64,000 nt of DNA. It comes from Selaginella moellendorffii (Eukaryota; Streptophyta; Lycopodiopsida; Selaginellales; Selaginellaceae). The notes under the pieces were generated by a model. That model did no database searches. It saw only the letters and a program-made list of their open reading frames with translations, and had not been told where the DNA came from. The position numbers and the translations under genes were made by a program. Positions 21,729 to 33,865 of this stretch are shown here, one piece after another. The stretch is taken from positions 575,102 through 639,101 of the forward strand of contig NW_003314304.1 of assembly GCF_000143415.4 (NCBI RefSeq), read 5' to 3'. Positions within the stretch are counted from its first letter, which is position 1. Every line of letters starts with the position of its first letter.

Positions 21729-22004
21729 AATTTATAAACTCAAATCTTAGTAATAAATTCAACTTTAACTTGTTTATCTGATTCAGAGTAGGAAGTTTTC
21801 ATGCGACAAGGACAAAACAAATATGTGTCTGCTAGGCTTCAAGCCAGAATGTAGAATTCTCACCACTAAATATTACTCTAATACCGGACTGTATGGTTCC
21901 CTATTGCCAATCATACAAATAACGAAAGGCAAGACATAAAGGAAACAACAATGTCCAATTCTAGCTCAAAACTCCCTCTTTCTAAACCGGTCTAATCATC
22001 ATCC

Positions 22005-22912
22005 ATGGGCTCTCTCTCGAAACTTCACGTTGTTCTTATCCCACTTCCAGCACAGGGACATGTCGTTCCACTCGTCTATCTTGCCCGCAAGCTCGCGCTC
22101 CTTGGAGTCACTGATCATCATCAACGTTGATACGAAACCTTGCAGCAATCCTGGAAGAGCGAGGCCAATCCTGTGATAATGGCCAGGACATTCGCCTCGA
22201 GTCCATCGAGGATCCACTCGCGGAGCTCTTGTCCCAGATCGATCGAGACAGTCGTCTCGGAATTTTACCATCTCAGTGCTTCACATGCTGCAAAAAAAGG
22301 CTGGATTGGCTGGAGCGAGCTTTTGGCCGGGAAATGCTGCTTGGGCTGCCATCGAATTCCACGTTCCAAAGCTCCTGGAGATGGGAGACGTTCCTGTCAA
22401 AGGTAAAGCTTCGATGAATCTAGAAGTTTGTTCTAAGAAAACATGGAAGTTTTCAAGAATGTGATAGAGGGAGATGACAAGCTGATCTCTTACATCCCTG
22501 GAATGGAGCTAAGATCACAAGACATTCTACTCTTCATGCACGATGGAGAATTCCAGAAAGTCAGGGAAGATCAGTCATTGCATCTCTCCAAGAGGATCAC
22601 ACGGGATTCTTGGTTTCTCATAAACTCTGTCCATGACATCGAGCTGCGAGTTTTTGAAGCGATGAGGGAAGGATTCAGGGAGAAGTTTGTGCCTGTTGGA
22701 TCATTGTTTCCTCTCAAGGGAGAAGCGATCAATTCAACTGGATTGAAAGAGGTAAGCCTGAGAACTCCAGATGAATCTTGTCTTCCATGGCTAGAGCTCG
22801 GTTCTCTATGTTTTGTTTGGAAGCATCTCCTTCATGACTGCCAAGCAATTTGAGGAGATCACACTGGGATTGGAGGCAAGCAAGGTTGATACAATCAAAC
22901 TCTGTTTTTGGT
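22005..22912 (+). pseudogene. UGT pseudogene (B copy)
   Basis: It opens like the intact UGT (MGSLSKLHVVLIPLPAQGHV, with the catalytic His). Small deletions near 22112-22135 shift the frame to a stop at about residue 43. An 84-bp in-frame deletion (28 residues, after the LESI motif) is shared with B'. Further indels occur around 22250 and at the A-run near 22292. The intron survives (22403-22467, GTAAAG...GATAG). Exon 2 reads well from EGDDKLISYIP to ESCLPWL, then shifts frame. Homology ends at about 22912, before the PSPG box, so no enzyme can be made. Confidence 0.9.
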
Positions 22913-23330
22913 AATACTCTAATTATAATATTATAGTATATATTTAAGATTGAATTTGATCCATCCATTATTGTATATAAGTATTAGTTATAAGGTGACA
23001 ATTTGTCTTTGGAAGGGAAAGTTTTTTAGCAATGTCTTATTTAGTGTTTAGAATTGTCTTTTTGTTTTTATTCCTTCATTCTTTTTTTAATCTAGATTTG
23101 TATTTGTATTATTTTTTCTTTTCAGATTTTATTACATTCTCTTTTTCCACTATGCTATGCTATTATTGATTAAGGAGTGTATCATTCAAAGTTATAGAGG
23201 ATATATCATTATTGTCAATCAAGTTTTTAATACTTATCACATACCAATTATATATAACAATCTTTATTGTGATTTTAATATTAGAGACTTTATCGTTGTT
23301 TAATTGTAATGTAAGTGGTTTTCTCCTTTT
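22913..23330. other. AT-rich spacer, no gene seen
   Basis: T-rich sequence with no open frames. It joins the truncated UGT to an LTR fragment. Confidence 0.5.
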
Positions 23331-23839
23331 ACCTTATGGTGGTTTACCATAGGATAATTATGGAGCAAAACTTTAACCCTCCACATGTAATGTGCCACGT
23401 ACTATATGCTATATGCCACATATCTAAGGAGAGTGTAGCAAAACCTAAGTTTCAACGCTTTAGGTTAAATGAGCAAAGCTAAACTCTTAAGCATGGAACC
23501 CAAGGAGTGAAGGAAGTAGAACATAGAACTACTCTTGAGCATATAATTTAAGGAGTGAAAGGGTAAGAGCATGGTGCAACTTGGAACAATTATAGAGCTT
23601 CTAATGTCTTTGTAGTACACCTAAATTTGGGGCTCAATTCTAAGCCTATTGTGTTATTAAACAAGGGTCCAATACACTCTCAATCCTACAAACACCATTT
23701 TCCCATATCTAGCATTTATATGCTCAATGGTGTCAAATAGTGTGTAGCACAATTTTGGCATATTGGTGGTTTAACACAAGGAGGTGAGTATGCCACCAAC
23801 TAAAGTAGCATAGAACTTAGGCTTAAACTTAAGTTGAAT
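23331..23839 (-). mobile_element. Minus-strand LTR fragment of the LARD family
   Basis: This is the reverse complement of the 3' half of the LTRs next door, from TTTACCATAGGATAA to the segment with AACTTAGGCTTAAACTT. The LARD at 23840 begins immediately after it, so the element may have inserted into or beside an older relative. Confidence 0.7.
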
Positions 23840-24988
23840 TGTCATGAATGTGACTTTGGGTATCGAAAGTTATCTGTCGGCTAGTCCTTTTGGATATTCT
23901 TTCCTTATTGCCATAATGGTAGGATGTCAGTATTGCTAGATCCTTTATCAATCTCCACCTAAGGTAGTTGAGAAACTGGTCATCATATGTGCATTTCAAC
24001 CGAAAGGGCACTAAAGAAGGAAATCCTAAGTTGTCATTTAGTCAAGCATACTTGACACGATGATGAGAAACTCGTGATGTTGATTTGCACTTGCTAGTGT
24101 TGGAAACCCCCATGATATTGAGCTTAGTCCCTTAATATTTGCTATATGATACCTTACCGTGTTTGCCAAACACCCTCACTATCATGCCTTTTGTGTTAGT
24201 CTCATTTCGCTCTCAAATGCTATTTATGGAAAGTGTCTAGATTTGCTCATTTGGCATATCTACGGAATGTAGGGACTGTGTTGAACACAATGGTGTTCGT
24301 CTTGTGTCCAAATTGGCAATCTAGAGATATTCCATATTTAGTAACTTTCGAGTTTGTCCCAAAGACTAACTCCTGATACTAAGGGACACTTAAGGTGAAA
24401 GCCTAAAGCATGTGTTCCTCAAGGGGGAGAGGGGATATGGGGGGTTCCAAATGTATAGTAGGGATAGTGGGTAGGTCGGGTATGGCCAGCCAACCTGATC
24501 CATAGTTTAGTTCCCAGTTGTGTGCCTGTCCTCATTTTGCATCTGGCTTGGGTTTAAGCCCAAGTTCCATATCATGCTAGTTGGTAGAGTACCTATATCC
24601 TCGCATTAGGCCACCGGTATGCTGAAATAATGCTAAACTCCGTTTGGCTTCGTTTTGCATGTTAATTTTGGCATTGAGATGTTGGATGCTTTATGACTGT
24701 TCTAAATCACTCTGTGCTCCTGTCTCTTTGCTCCTTAGGCTATATGCTCGAGAGTCGTTCTATGCTCTAGTGCCATTGCTCCTTGGCTCCATGCTTGGGA
24801 GTTTGGCACTGTTCCTTCATTCAGTGGCTCAAGGCCCTGAAATTCGGGTTCCACACCACTGTCTTTTGGACAAGTGGTATGTGACATGTGGCATATGACA
24901 TATGGCACATGGAGGGTTTAGGTTTCACTTCGTGGTTATCTTATGGTAAATCACCATAGGATAAAGGGTAAAAACCACATGTGCTACA
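23840..24988 (+). repeat. 5' LTR of the LARD
   Basis: 1149 bases, starting TGTCATGAATGTGAC and ending GTGCTACA. Direct repeat of 29036-30178. Confidence 0.88.
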
Positions 24989-25004
24989 TTTAGTATCAGA
25001 GAAT
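24989..25004 (+). other. Primer-binding site (initiator tRNA-Met type)
   Basis: TTTAGTATCAGAG directly follows the 5' LTR. It differs by one base from the plant tRNA-iMet complement TGGTATCAGAG and lies at the canonical place. Confidence 0.75.
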
Positions 25005-28000
25005 AAGTCTCAACGAGTATTATTCAATGAAATTGGGCAACTAGTCTCATTACATACGCAGAGATGAAAACGATGATCTAAGTGGGTACAAAAGCTTTGT
25101 ATTTATTTCTTGGGTATGGATTTTGGTTACCTTTTTGTACTGGGTTATGTGAGCTTGCTCTTGGGCTCATAAAATGGAATGACCTGTTCCATTTGCATAA
25201 GTTTGTGCTTGGGCTTGTGAATGAGGCATATTAGCACGAGTTTGCGCTTGGGTTCGTGAGTGAGGCACATTAGCAACTTAAGGTTACACTTTGAGTTGGT
25301 AGGATTAATATTAGCCTATCGGTGGTTCCATGAGTTGTTCCATGTACTGTGGGTGAAAGTAAACCTCCTTTAAGTTTGCTATGAGTGGCAAATAGGCTGG
25401 TCTGTAGCTGTTTAGCATGGCACTAGTGGATCCTTCCTAGGAATGATTATAAGTGGATTAATCAAGACTATAGAGATCAGTCTATTGATTTAAGTAGTCA
25501 TTGCCATGCTCTCTCATAAAATTTTCTTGGATTAGGCTAAAGGTAGTGTGAACGTAAGCTTGAGGTTTAGTCAAGTTAAGACCAAAAAGAGAGTTATTAG
25601 AGACGAAGGATCAAACACATAAATCATTTTATCCTCTTGTAGAGATGATTTGCAACGAGGTGTTGACTCATTGCTTGTGTTCACATCATACAATCAAAAG
25701 TCCCTATATTGATTTATGTTGGAAATGATGGTCTTACAAATGATGAGTCATGGGATGGATAGCAATGAAATGTTAAGCCATTTTGTCTAGGCTTGCTATT
25801 AAAGACTTGAATTGCAATGCTCAATTCTTTTTTGGGGAACCTTGCTATTGCTCCTTAAGTAGCTTGGTGTTGAATTAGTTTTGAGTTTAGTCAGAAAGAG
25901 AGTTGCATAAGTTTGTCCATATTGTGAACAAAAGCTAGTAGTGTTAGGTGTCATAAATCTCTATTAGTGGAGTATGGCATTTATATTGCACTTTGTCAAA
26001 TTGAGTTAGCACTTGATATTTATATAAACCTTTGTAGGAGTGATATGAGCATTACTTGTATTGTTGCTCAATTGATGATCAAGTCATTGTAATACTTATA
26101 TAATATCCATGTGATAGTGAGTAATGTGTTTACGAAGTTGCTTGGTTAAACGATGATCAACCCCAAAATAGTTGATGGTAAAGCTAGTCTACTTGCATGT
26201 AGTAGCATTGAAGTAGATTTGATTAAGTTCTCAATGATGAACAATTATGTTAAGCTTAAGTTGGTTTCTTGTTTCCTAGGAATTTGCCCATTGAGGTGTT
26301 GGTAATGGTTATAGCATTCATTTGTTATAGCTTGTCAGTTGATCTGTTAACACTTGGAGTAGATTGTTGGATAGAGAAGATGTGAGGTTAAGGCATTGAC
26401 ATTACTAGCATTTGTGTTAGTGAAAGCGGCATTGTTATTTTGAGTGATAAGGAATTTTCCTTAGATCTTGATTTTTCATGTTATTTTTCATGTTAGTATT
26501 TTGGCTTCACATTGGATCTTAAAGGTGGTTGAAAAAGAGTGTTAATGCAATGTGGATATCCAAAGATGTCGTCGTTGTGATCAAACTTTGGATGTTCATT
26601 TTATATTTTGCAGATGTTAGTGTTAGATATCGAAAATATGGGTAAAGATGTTTGATGCTTAGGCATATTGTTAGGTCATAAGAATTTGTGTTGAGGTGAA
26701 CCTATATGAAGTTGTCAGTAGGAGGAAGTTGGTTGAGTCTTAAAAGTTTGCATTTCTAGACTGAGAGTCATTCTTTCTCTAGGATGGAAAATTTTCCACA
26801 AATTTTCTTCAGCTTTTCCAATGGCTAATTTATTGATCATTTTGCTCAAAAACCAATTTGTTTTCGAAAGCCAATACAAACTAATGAAGGGGTTGAAGTT
26901 GACTTCAGTTAGCTTAAACTTTAATATATAGTTTGTATGATGTGACCCGAAAAGGATGCTAACTTTTGAGGCTAAGGTAATTGAGTTGGATAGAGTCTAG
27001 AGTTGGTGTAAAAAAGTGGCTGTTGCGCTTATTTAAGAAAGGTGAATCTTGTGCCTTTCTTGTATAGTGTTGTGTTTAGTGGCAGATTGCATCTTATATT
27101 TCGTTAAAACTTTATAAGAGTAGTGAGCTCTCATTGATTTTGACTTGGTCTTGGTAGCCCTGCACCTTGGTTGAGGATGGTGATGTCTAACTTAGTTGTT
27201 TAAAGTTGAGATGTTGGTACCCGTATTGTAGCTTTGTCTATAAGGAGGTTGTGTACCGATATGAGTTCATCTCATGGTCTTCACTTTAGTTTTGATTAAG
27301 TGTTGATTATGCATACTCAAAGCTATTGGCTAAACACAATAGTGAGCTCATTGCAGTTGAGTTAGATTTGGGTGGTCATTTAGTTCGTGCTTGTCCATGA
27401 GCCAATATCTCATATCTGGGGTATTATATTTATATTGGATAAATATATATCTTGATGACGTGAGTTTAGTGTTTGGGTCTTGTGAAGGCAAGTTGAAGAG
27501 TGATTGTTGGTTGCTCTGCAACTAGTGATTGCAACTAGTGATTGGTAGTGGTCATACCATGATTTCTTCTTTAATATTCAAGTTAGTTCATGCAAGACTC
27601 ATGATCATTGTTAAGCATGATTTAGCTATAGGCTTCTTCAAGCTTTTGGTTCTTTGAGTTTTTGTGCTTATTGTTTCATTTGTTAGAAGTTGTTGGAAAA
27701 AGCATTTTTGGCTCCTTAACTTCGATGTTATAATTAGTATTTGCATCTGGCAATCATTGGTGATGATTGATTATCATCTAGAATAGTTGATTATCCTTGT
27801 CAAGGGTTTTGCTTGATTGTTGTTGATATAAAATGATTTGTTATTCTTCGGGATGGTTGATTCTTTCTTTGACAATGATTATACATTTTTTTATTGATGG
27901 GATGATTAATGATCTTTCATGATAGTTAGTTATTCTCTTTAATGGCTTATGGCTTTTTGCAATACAACATATTCTTTGTGGTTTGCTCTAAATTGGTCCT

Positions 28001-29012
28001 TTGGATTTGAGACATCGGTAGAATATTGCTAACACTTGCTTAAGCAACTTGAGTTCCTTCGTATTGTTAACTGGGATCTATTGAACTTGGATAGTGCGAT
28101 AGTTAGCAAGTGTTTATTGATCTTGCAACATTCATTTTGTTCTATTGATTGTTACTATAATTGGTTCTGATAGATTGGATGTTATTTCCTTTGGATGATA
28201 CATTCAATGAAATTAGATGTTATTTCCTTTAGGTGATACATTCGTGAGCATTTTACTTGTCAATCTATAATACTTTGTGTTCTTTTAGTTGTCTTTGTCA
28301 ATTGTTTAACATGCTATCTGAAATCTTTGATAGTTAAGTTTTATCATTGAGTTTCCTTGATGATACACTTGCTATTGAATTTTGTTAGATAGTGAATCTT
28401 ATGTTTTTCCAAACATGCTGATCTTGGTGGTTTCTATACTATCATATTGGTTTATCAGATGATAACTTACTTGGAATACTTTTGTGTTCTAATCTAAGAT
28501 TTATTCATTGATAATTAAGTCTCTAAAATATCATTGTCTATGATTTTGATATTGTCTATCTATTAATCTTTAAGTTTGGGCTAGTATAAGCAAACTGACT
28601 TTGGCACTTCGTGTGTATGGTGAAATCTTTAGTCATGGGGTAGCTATTGTCAACTGGTCACATCACCCGCCTCTCTGTCGATATTCTTTATTTCGTTAAA
28701 AGGCCATGACTATGTAAACAACTCTAATTACCTATTTATAGTAGTCTATCTAAACCTGGTTTGATTTCTTTGCTCAAGAGGGTTGGGGCCTTTAGCTTCT
28801 CTCTCTATGTCCTTACAAGTAGGGGTGTATTACACTTTTGTAAGCTGGGTGACACCTAGAGTAGCAAGAATGGCTAACTCCATTAGTCATGTCCTTAACT
28901 CATTTAAATTGGTGTATTTTTCATATAGTGTGATCACCATGAACTTTTTTATTTTGGAGTTGTTTCCTTGGCAATGGTTTAGACTGGAGTATGCATCGAC
29001 AAGGACATCAAT
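25005..29012 (+). other. Non-coding LARD interior
   Basis: Four kilobases with dispersed stops in all frames. It aligns, inverted, with about 50274-54091. Structured sequence conservation without coding is typical of LARDs. Confidence 0.7.
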
Positions 29013-29035
29013 CTTCCTTAGGGGGGGGGGGAGAG
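29013..29035 (+). other. Polypurine tract of the LARD
   Basis: A run of Gs inside CCTTAGGGGG...GAGAG directly before the 3' LTR. The run has probably expanded; the inverted copy has seven. Confidence 0.75.
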
Positions 29036-30178
29036 TATCACAAATGTGATTTCCGGTATCGAAAGTTACCTATTAGTTAATCTTTTTGGATATTCTTTCT
29101 TTACTGCCATAACGGTAGGAGGTCGGTATTGCTAGATCCTTTATCAGTTTCTGCTTAAGCTAGTTGAGAAATTGGTCATCACATGTGCACTTAGACCGAA
29201 AGGGCACTAAGTAAGGAAATCTTAAGTTGTCATTTAGTTAAGCATACTTGATGCGGTGATGAGAAATTCATGATGTTGACTTGCACTTGCTAGTGTTGGG
29301 AACCCCCACGATATTGAGCTTAGTCCCTCAATATTCACTAGATGATACCTTATCGTGTTTACCAAACACCCTTGCTATCATGCCCTTTGTGTTAGTTTCA
29401 TTTCAGTTTTAAATACTATTTATAGAATTGTCTAGATTTGCTCATTTGGCATATCTACGGAATGTAGGGACTGTCTTGAACACAATGGTGTTCGTCCTGT
29501 GTCCAAATTTGCAATTTTGGGACATTCCATATTTAGTAAGTTTCGAGCTTGTCCCAGAAACTAACTCTTGATACTAAAGGAGGCTTGGGGTGAAAGCCCA
29601 AAGCGTGTGTTCCTCGGGGGGGGGGGGGGGGGGTTGGGATATGGGGGGTTCTAAGTGTATAGTAGGGATAGTAGGTAAGTTGGGCATGGCTGACCAACTT
29701 GAGGCATAGTCTAGCTCTCGTTTGTGTGCCTGTCCTTGTTTTGCATCTGGCTTGGGTTTAAACCCAAATTCTATACCATGCTAGTTGGTAGAGCACTTAT
29801 ATCTTTGCGTTAGGCCACTGGTATGCTGAAAAAGTGCTAAACTCCATTTGGTTCCGTTTTGCATGCTAATCCTGGCATTGGGATGCTAAATGCTCTAGAA
29901 CTATTCTAAATCACTCCGTGCTCCTGTCCCTTTGCTCCTTGGGCTATATGTTCGAAAGTCGTTCTGTGCTCCAATGCCATTGCTCCTTGGCTCCATGCTT
30001 GGGAGTTTGTCACCATTCCTTCATTCGGTGGCCCAAGGCCCTAAAACTTTGGTTTCACACCACCATCCTTTAGACATATGGCATATGACACATGGCATAT
30101 GGAGGGTTTGGATTCCGCTTCATAGTTATCCTATGGTAAATCACCATAAAATAAAGGGTAAAAACCACGTGTGCTACA
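29036..30178 (+). repeat. 3' LTR of the LARD
   Basis: 1143 bases, starting TATCACAAATGTGAT (first dinucleotide TA instead of TG) and ending GTGTGCTACA. It contains a long G homopolymer near 29617-29632. Block A' begins right after it. Confidence 0.88.
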
Positions 30179-31992
30179 AAGAGAACAAAAATGTAACATA
30201 GCCTAGCAGAAGCCAAACTAATACATAATATAGTTAACCATACATTCCAACCACTATATAATACATTTGGAACCCCCCCCCATACAAGCCACCCCCCACC
30301 TGTTGAGGAATGCATGCTTTATGCTTTCACCTTTAACACTAAGAGTTAGTCTATAAGATAAGGGTGAAAATTATTAAATATGGAATGGCAATAAATCGCA
30401 AATTAGGGTGTAGGAACAATATTATAGTACTCTCTACATTCGATATGCCTTTTGAGTGGATCTAGATACTTACTATAAATAATATATAGTACTGAAATGG
30501 AATTAACACATAAGACATGATAGTGAGGATAAGTAAGCTATCACATAATAATATTAAGGGACTAGACTCAATATCATGGGGGTTCCCAACACTAGTAAGT
30601 GCAAATCAATGAATAATTTTCTCTAACTAGGTCAAGTATATTTAATTAATAGCATTTAGGAATTCCATCTTTATGCTCATCTAATCAAGTGCACACACAA
30701 TAACTAGTTTCTCAACTAGATTGGGTGGAGATCATAAAGGAAATCAATAATATCGTCCTTAGGGGATTTTAAATGTATAGTAGAATGTATAGTAGGGATG
30801 GTAAGTAGGTTGGGCATGGCCGACCAACCTGAGGCATAGTCTAGCTCTCATTTGTGTGCTTGTCTTTGTTTTGCATCCGGCTTGAGTCTAAACCCAAATT
30901 CCATACCATGCTAGTTGGTAGAGTATCCATATCCTTGCGTTAGGCCACTAGTATGCTGAAATAATGCTAAACTCCATTTGACTCTATTTTGCATGTTGGT
31001 CCTAGCATTGGGATGTTGGATGCTCTAGGACTATTCTAAATCACTCCGTGCTCTTGTCCCTTTACTCCTTGGGCTATATGTTCGAGAGTCATTTCATGCT
31101 CCAATGCTATTGCTCCTTGGCTCCATGCTTGGGAGTTTAGCACTGTTTCTTCATTCGGTGGCTCAAGGCCCTAAAACTTCGGTTTCACACCACTATCCTT
31201 TGGACACATGGCATGTGACATATGGTATATGACACGTGGCACATGAAGGGTTTGGATTTTGCTTCATAGTTATTCTATGGTAAATCACCATAAAATAAAG
31301 GGTAAAAACCACGTGTGCTACAAAGAGAACAAAAATGTAACATAGCCTAGCAGAAGCCAAACTAATTCCTAATATAGTTAACTATACATTCTAACCACTA
31401 TCTATATAATACATTTGGAACCCCCCATACAAGCCACCCCCCACCTGTTGAGGAATGCATGCTTTATGCTTTCACCTTTAACACTAAGAGTTAGTCTATA
31501 AGATAAGGGTGAAAATTGTTAAATATGGAATGGCAATAGATCGCAAATTAAGGTGTAGGAACAATATTATAGTACTCTCTACATTCCATAGATATACCTT
31601 TTGAGTGGATCTAGATACTTACTATAAATAATATATAGTACTGAAATGGAATTAACACATAAGACATGATAGTGAGGATAAGTAAGCTATCACATAATAA
31701 TATTAAGGGACTAGACTCAATATCATGGGGGTTCCCAACACTAGTAAGTGCAAATCAATGAATAAGTTTCTCTAACCAGATCAAGTATATTTAATTAATA
31801 GCATTTAGGAATTCTATCCTTATGCTCATTTAATCAAGTGCACACACAATAACTAATTTCTCAACTAGATTGGGTGGAGATCATAAAGGAAACCAATAAT
31901 ACCAACCTTCTGCTATTGTGGCAATAAGGAAAGAATGTCTGTAAGGATTGGTCGATAAATATCTTTCGATGCCTAAAGTTACATTTGCAACA
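30179..31992. repeat. LTR mosaic of A' (minus, plus, minus pieces)
   Basis: Matches 57-1870 at a constant offset of 30122. It holds a minus-strand LTR piece (30179-30762), a plus-strand LTR half (30763-31322) and a minus-strand chromovirus LTR (31323-31992). The outer pieces form a direct repeat. Confidence 0.75.
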
Positions 31993-32579
31993 TTCTCCCC
32001 CCTTGGGGAACATCAACATCCTTGTCAATACATACCTAAGTGTAGCAAATTGTCAAAGAAACAACTCCGAAAGTTAACAAAAAGCACACTATGTGGGAAA
32101 TACACCAACTTAAATAAGTGATAGAATTACCTTGCCTCTACGTCCAAAGTTGTTAAGACTCAGACACCCTTTGGCCATCACTAACAAGGAAATAACTAAC
32201 AAAGTTAGCCACCCTTACTGCTTTGAATACCATTCGACTTACAAAGGAATAATATATCCTTGCCCGCAAGGACATAGCAAGAGAGCTAAATGCCCAACTC
32301 CTCTGAGCAAGAAATCAACCCTATCAAGAAGATCAAGACACTTATTATAAATTGGCAGATGAAGTTATTTATATAACCATGCCCCTTTTCAAAAAATAGT
32401 CAATGAGAAAGAGGTGAGGACTTATGATCAGTCTATAATAATTATCCCCATGGTTATGGATTGTACCCATGCACTAAAGTGCCAAAGCCAGCCTACCAAA
32501 ATTGACCCAAAAACCAATGAACAAAAAAAATGTTTAATTGTTTTATTGATTGTAAGATTTATTATAAAGATTTACAAAA

Positions 32580-32864
32580 TTATTTTTTATTACGAGTCTC
32601 ATACTCTGTGATAAGCTCACAAGCATATGTAAGATTACTAAGAGGCTCCCAAGTTGATTCACAAGTTGGGTAACCATGCCACTTAACGAAGTATTCTTTG
32701 GTACGACCACCACATTTTCGATGATATGATAAAATGCTTTCAACTTTATATTCAAATTCACAATTCAAAACTTTTGGTGGCAGACAAATCTCCCCTTGAT
32801 GTGCAATATCCATAGTGTATGGAGCCAATAAATTAGCATGAAATACATTATGAACATTAGACAA
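32580..32864 (-). pseudogene. Chromodomain-containing integrase C-terminus, A' copy
   Basis: 94 open residues like 2459-2743, with the EYFVKWHGYP and STWEPLSNL chromodomain signature and one residue difference. It is a fragment of a broken polyprotein. Confidence 0.85.
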
Positions 32865-33765
32865 GATCTAACTAATAGGATACATCATCAATCCATTTCA
32901 AAACCCGATAGAGTTCAATATATCTTAGTAATAGCTTCCAAGACAAAGATCCCTTAATATTCAAGTTTTGGGAAGATAGCCATACATGATCTCCCATTTG
33001 ATAAAATACATTGAGATAATGTTGATCCTTATCACATTGATACTTATTCTAAACTTTGCCTATCGTCTTAGTAGCTTTAGACAAACTGTGGTATAATTGC
33101 TCCACATAAGTCTTAACAGCCGAGATCAACACTTTAGACATTGGTTTTGGTACAAAAATCTATTGAGGAACCCCATGAGCATTCCCTTGCAACATCTTCC
33201 ATAGAGAACAACCAATAGCATTGTGAATTGTATTGTTATAACATATTTTTATTGTGTTCAAATGCTCAACTTAGCCATATTAGTCTATTGCAATATAGTA
33301 CTACAAATAATCCTCAATTTGAGCATTCACACGTTCTATCTACCTATCAGTTTGAGGATGATAAGTGGTATTAAATTTCAACTTAGTACCGAATAACTAG
33401 AATAATGTGCACTAAAACTTCCTAGTAAATCTCGAATCTTTATTTGAGATCATCTCTTCATGAAGACTATAAACCCATACTACTTCATGGAAAAAAAAGT
33501 TCTACTATTTGCTTGGCATTTACTATTTCCACAATTGGAATGAAGTGTGCAATCTTCGACAATTAATTCACAACCACCATCAAAGTATCATAACCCTTAG
33601 ACTTCAACAAGCAAGTGATGAAGTCAAGTGTCACACTTTGAAATGGCCACGCTGGTGCTAGAATGCATTACAACTTCCTAGCCTGCTTCTCAATTCTTCG
33701 CTTACACTGCTAACATATAGGGTAAAAATAGACATAATTTGCTATATCACCTAACTAGAAAAATC

Positions 33766-33865
33766 NNNNNNNNNNNNNNNNNNNNNNNNNNNNNNNNNNN
33801 NNNNNNNNNNNNNNNNNNNNNNNNNNNNNNNNNNNNNNNNNNNNNNNNNNNNNNNNNNNNNNNNN
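33766..33865. other. Assembly gap, 100 N
   Basis: Exactly 100 Ns where copy A has 48 bases (3645-3692), so the gap size is nominal. Confidence 0.98.

Larger units (their letters stand above)
23840..30178 (+). mobile_element. Full-length non-coding LTR retrotransposon (LARD-like)
   Basis: It is a 6.3-kb element with direct LTRs (23840-24988 and 29036-30178), a primer-binding site just inside the 5' LTR, and a G-rich polypurine tract just before the 3' LTR. The 4-kb interior has no recognisable gag or pol and no open frame above about 90 residues, so it must depend on enzymes from elsewhere. The LTRs and the polypurine-proximal region resemble the chromovirus relic at 1201-2300, suggesting that as the autonomous partner. 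An inverted, more diverged copy lies at 49327-54091. A target-site duplication was not found (TGAAT before, AAGAG after), so the ends may have been rearranged. Confidence 0.85.

Noticed and set aside
24644-24898. Open frame inside the 5' LTR (also 29932-30201)
   Set aside because: It lies wholly within LTR sequence, differs between LTR copies and shows no domain.
28783-29049. Open frame at the end of the LARD interior
   Set aside because: It runs into the polypurine tract and LTR, is not conserved in the inverted copy and has no motif.
23835-30183. Target-site duplication of the LARD
   Set aside because: The five bases before (TGAAT) and after (AAGAG) do not match, so no duplication is claimed.
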